From: Climacteris rufus
Taxonomy: Eukaryota; Chordata; Aves; Passeriformes; Climacteridae
Direction: 5' to 3'
Assembly: GCA_013398175.1 (NCBI GenBank)
Contig: VZRZ01004347.1
Span: 373,500-437,499, forward strand
DNA length: 64,000 bases
A program made the position numbers and the translations under genes. Shown piece by piece: positions 60,638 to 64,000 of the stretch. A model generated the notes under the pieces. The model saw only the letters and a program-made list of their open reading frames with translations, made no database searches and had not been told where the DNA came from. Position 1 is the first letter of the stretch. Every line of letters begins with the position of its first letter.

Positions 60638-61599
60638 AAAAATCATTAACATGTTACTTGTGTTTTTCCTTTTTGCAAAGTTGTATCTTTTCAAAACTTC
60701 TGTGGCTTTAGAAAAAAAAGTTAAAAATCGTTCACAAATGGGGAAGCAACAATTTTCTATTAAATTGGCAATAATATATTTTAGGTTTTTATATACAATA
60801 TTGCCTATAGCAAGCTGAAACAGGCTTGTTCTATTCTATCACAGCTAACTGTTTTTAGATTTCAACTCTTCTCTGTCCTTCTTACAAATTTCTCACTATT
60901 TCTTCTTTTGAAATTGCACCTTTTACACACTTAGTGAGGTGGAGATGGTTTGTGTGTGACTCATCTCCTGCTTAAACATCCTTCAAAGTAAAGGGAAATT
61001 GCTTCTCTTGCTTCTCCATCATCTTTAGCTAGCTCTGTGCCTTCTAGAATCTCTTCCTCCCAGCTGCTGTTCTGAATATTCTCTCCATAGCTAACATTAG
61101 CCTTACCCCCCATTCCCAACTTTTATAGTTTTCCTTGGGCTCCTGCATGCCATTCTAATTTTCTGCTACATGCCAGCCACTCACTTTCCCTCTCTCTGCA
61201 AAGCCAGGTTTAGTGAGCTTTGTGAGATCTATTTAATCACTAAAAAAACTATGCAGTCCAGCAGTAAATGTAATATGTATTCCAGAAGACCTACAAACAA
61301 GTTTTACTTGGCACTCAAAGCAATGAGGTAAGAGGATAAAATGAGATTGTGGTCACATTACCAGACCACCAGCAGAGAGTTATGAGAACGCTAGCCCCAT
61401 TTTAATTAGGAAAAATATAAAAAGTTTACATGAGAACCATCATTCTGGTCTTCTAAGAACCACAAGCTGTAATTATAAACTATAAGTATGAATTTTCTTA
61501 GCTCTATTCTTGGATTTTAATATTACTGTGTGAAACAAAAGTTGGATTTCTTTATGTTGTTCAAAGTACGCCTTTATTAAAAAACCAGTTTTTTTAAAA
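60638..61599. other. Non-genic unique sequence
   Basis: No gene, repeat or exon signal recognised. It is pyrimidine-rich in 60840-61200. Confidence 0.65.
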
Positions 61600-61682
61600 A
61601 ACCCTGGAGAAGATTAGACTTGATAATCTACATGGTCTCCTTTGACTTCAAAATTGGTCCATGCCATTCTGTAAATCTGTGC
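61600..61682 (+). mobile_element. Decayed CR1 LINE 3' end
   Basis: 'gaagattagacttgataatc', then 'ggtctcctttgacttcaaaa' and 'ccattctgtaaat' follow the order of the CR1 3' terminus (ggttagacttgatgatc...ggtcttttccaacctaaatgattctatga) with many substitutions. It is an old, severely truncated copy. It is preceded by TTTTTTAAAAAACC. Confidence 0.45.
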
Positions 61683-62394
61683 AGTATACGTTTTTAAGGC
61701 TCTGTCTTTAAGGATCTGTCTTTGCTTTCTTTGAAGGTGTAACTATTTAGCCATCTTCTATTTAGCAAAAACATGGACCTGTGTTTCCTAAGAGATGTGT
61801 TGTCTCTTCACCAGGTATATCTTCACTGTAAACTATAGGAAAATATAAAAGAATATCTGAAAAGTCTTCACTATGGTAGATTTAACACCTGAAGCAGTGG
61901 AACTGTGGGAACTGGAGTAAACTTGGAGTGGAACACTGCCTATTATATGGAGGAGAAAACTGCCCCAAAGGTGAGGGAAATGCCCTGCTTTGCTAGGGAA
62001 TCCCTATTGAACAGTCTTTCCTGTGTACCTGTTTCTTAAGTGGTGACTGTTGTGACACTACACTGCTCATCTTTAATTCAATAATTCAGTGATTTAGACA
62101 CTCATGGAAATGTGAGAAAACCAAACTCATTTCCTCCCACTGCTTGCTGAATTTCGAGTCTTTGCTGTCTTTCAAGCAAATACAATGAGCTTGTGATAAT
62201 TTCATCAGTGTATAACTGCAGAGGAAGGGACAGGCAATGACTGAAAGGAATAAAACTGCCTTGTTGAAGCTGTTTTATTTCAATTAGACATGTGTGGTCT
62301 CACAAAAGTGACTGCTGTAAAGATGCTGAACATCACAAAATTCAGAGAAAGAGGAAAACTGGTCTTTTTTCTGTGAAAAATCATTTAGGTAATT

Positions 62395-62406
62395 CTACCA
62401 GATGGC
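62395..62406 (+). promoter_or_regulatory. CTCF-like motif (weak prediction)
   Basis: CTACCAGATGGC matches the CTCF core CCASYAGRKGGC at 11 of 12 positions and is followed by ACAG. It is in + orientation, opposite to the words at 14.5, 18.6 and 46.5 kb. Confidence 0.25.
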
Positions 62407-63164
62407 ACAGGTTCAAGAACAGGTACTGAGAACCATGTGAGGAAGACTTCTATCCAGGATACTACAGTGCTTGCTCAGAAGGTATGCCTGTCTGGCCAGG
62501 AAGAACAGCAGTGTGGGTGAGTGATTCAGACTGATGAATAAAAGGCTGTTATTATCAAATTCAGCTGAAGGTACATTCTATTTGTGTTTCTAATGCTGGG
62601 CAGGCCAGAACTCCCGAAGCAGTGGCAGTGTAAGTATCTACCACAAGCACAGGGATGTGTCCCATGCTTCAGGAGCATGCTGGCTGCCCTGCACTGATGG
62701 TTAGATCTGTGGTGGAAATGCCAGCTATACTAAACCTGTGTAGGGTAAACCAGGATTCAATTCAAGTGTCTAACACTTCCTGGAAGGGTTCAGACCTACT
62801 GTGCAAACACAAGTGATAATACCACAGGATAAAGGAAATACTGTTGTAATCAGGTAGCAACAATTTAATAAAGCTCAATGTAAGTCCTGATGGGAGAAGA
62901 TCATGTAATTTGAAATTAGAACTCAAATAAAAAGGATTTGTACTAGCATCATCACTCCTACACTAAGATGTGTATACAGGTGGTCTGTTCAACATACAGG
63001 CAACAAGGACCTTGCATCCAGGTAATTTGTTTAGCATTCCTTGTGATGATTTGGCATAAAGGATGTCAGCTACTGAGTCCTCCTTAAATCTGTTGGGTTG
63101 ACCTTGGGCTGACAGTCATGTCCTGCTTTAGGCCATGTTCTTTCAGAGCCTCTTCATCCCTTGT

Positions 63165-63206
63165 GTCCCATCCTATCCTGTTCCATCCCATCCTGTCTCA
63201 TCCCAG
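63165..63206 (+). repeat. CATCC/TGTCC-type minisatellite
   Basis: Five- and ten-base units (CCCAT, CCTAT, CCTGT, TCCAT, CCCAT, CCTGT, CTCAT, CCC) make an impure C/T-rich tandem array that ends at CCCAGG. Confidence 0.8.
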
Positions 63207-63239
63207 GACTTGCTCACTTGCTATCAGGACTTGCTCACT
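63204..63239 (+). repeat. Tandem duplication with 21-base period
   Basis: CAGGACTTGCTCACT occurs at 63204-63218 and 63225-63239, separated by TGCTAT. It abuts the minisatellite, so both may come from the same replication slippage hotspot. Confidence 0.85.
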
Positions 63240-64000
63240 GTACTCCGTCTTCAGTACTGGGTGTCCTGTAAAGCTGTCAGTGCAAGGATCTGGGTGACCT
63301 GCTTGGTCTGATGCCACCAGCATGCAGTATTTGTGTGACATTTCCCCTATGGCTTTTCCCACTGGTGCTTTCACATCCCTGGATGGGCTGGTTTTTTAGA
63401 GTAACCTGGCATGTTAATCAGTGTGACTGGGAACTTAATGAAGACCCAGGTGCACAAAAGGAAAAAAAAAATGGATTTTTTCTGAGTGACATTTCAAGGA
63501 CTTCTTGGTCTTGCTCATGTAAATTCATTACTGTTCACAGCAATGATAAACTGCTAAAAATGAAGGCACTTGTTTAAATTACTTTTCTTAAAGAAAACAG
63601 AAAAATGCATTTTTTAATGACTAATAATTAATATCAGTTACTTGTCTGACAGAAAAGACCAGTAATCCTGAAAATGTGTGGTAATCCAATGGCTGTCTCT
63701 TTCTTTAATATTTTTCTCTGCTTCAGGCCAAGGAATTAACATTTATTTAAAAATAGATCTTGCTTCCTTGAGTTGTCCTTGGAAGACAGTCCCTGGAAGA
63801 ATTAATGTTTTGCATACTTAAAGTGTTTCTTAAATCTTTAATTGTTTCCTTATGCTTCTGTCTCCATATGTGATCTGTTGTTTTACTTCTCTTATTTACG
63901 TTAGCCAGGGAACAGATTTTATTTTCTGAGTTCATTCGTTTATGTAGCTTTGGACAAATTTAGCTGGATAGCTGCAGACTGACCGTAGGAAACACCATGG

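Larger units (their letters stand above)
61683..64000. other. Non-genic sequence to the window end
   Basis: No supported gene. It includes a CTCF-like word (62395-62406), the CATCC minisatellite (63165-63206) and a 15-base duplication (63204-63239). An 88-codon + frame (63311-63577) and a 62-codon - frame (63747-63935) show no domain. Confidence 0.6.

Noticed and set aside
60461..60649. ORF with an 18-residue serine run
   Set aside because: The run is the translation of the (TTC)18 microsatellite.
1..64000. tRNA, rRNA, known miRNA, CRISPR, operon or phage features
   Set aside because: Read by eye for tRNA B-box, common vertebrate miRNA seeds, spaced repeats and ribosome binding patterns; none found. 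This is not an exhaustive search. An Infernal/Rfam scan would be decisive.

Overview
The window reads as vertebrate, most probably avian, nuclear DNA. It is AT-rich and CpG-poor. It carries 3' ends of CR1 (chicken repeat 1) LINEs with the usual terminal octamer repeat, one retroviral-type solo LTR, and a few simple repeats. There are no bacterial gene arrays, Shine-Dalgarno sites, operons or dense coding. The longest open frame is 140 codons and matches no family I recognise, so I annotate no protein-coding gene. The window is best described as a large intron or a gene desert.

Layout. 1-11 kb is T-rich unique sequence with a near-perfect 16-bp hairpin (1518-1560) and a truncated CR1 end (4385-4584). 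At 11.04-11.46 kb lies the best-preserved repeat, a roughly 430-bp CR1 3' end on the + strand. 11.5-36.9 kb is mostly unique. It contains blocks that look like conserved non-coding elements because they are richer in CpG and dense in homeodomain- and E-box-type words (about 16.56-16.91, 19.93-20.40, 22.82-22.95 and 25.44-25.83 kb). It also has an exon-like segment at 31245-31436. At 36.9 kb there is a 49-bp CR1 tail on the - strand. A probable solo LTR on the - strand occupies about 40.0-40.5 kb. From 40.5 to 64 kb the sequence is again mainly unique, with a (TA)n tract (52.9 kb), a perfect (TTC)18 tract (60.6 kb), a decayed CR1 end (61.6 kb) and a CATCC-type minisatellite (63.2 kb).

Several segments have both a good splice acceptor and a good donor (7480-7624, 31245-31436, 54194-54340 on +; 36224-36327 and 29756-29809 on -). 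One has a strong acceptor followed by a short open frame (47531-47605). These could be exons of a long non-coding RNA or untranslated exons. Pseudo-exons of this quality are common in vertebrate introns, so each is given low confidence. I found no new biological system. The most worthwhile leads are the conserved-element-like blocks, the 31245-31436 exon candidate and a possible switch in T/A strand bias near the middle of the window.
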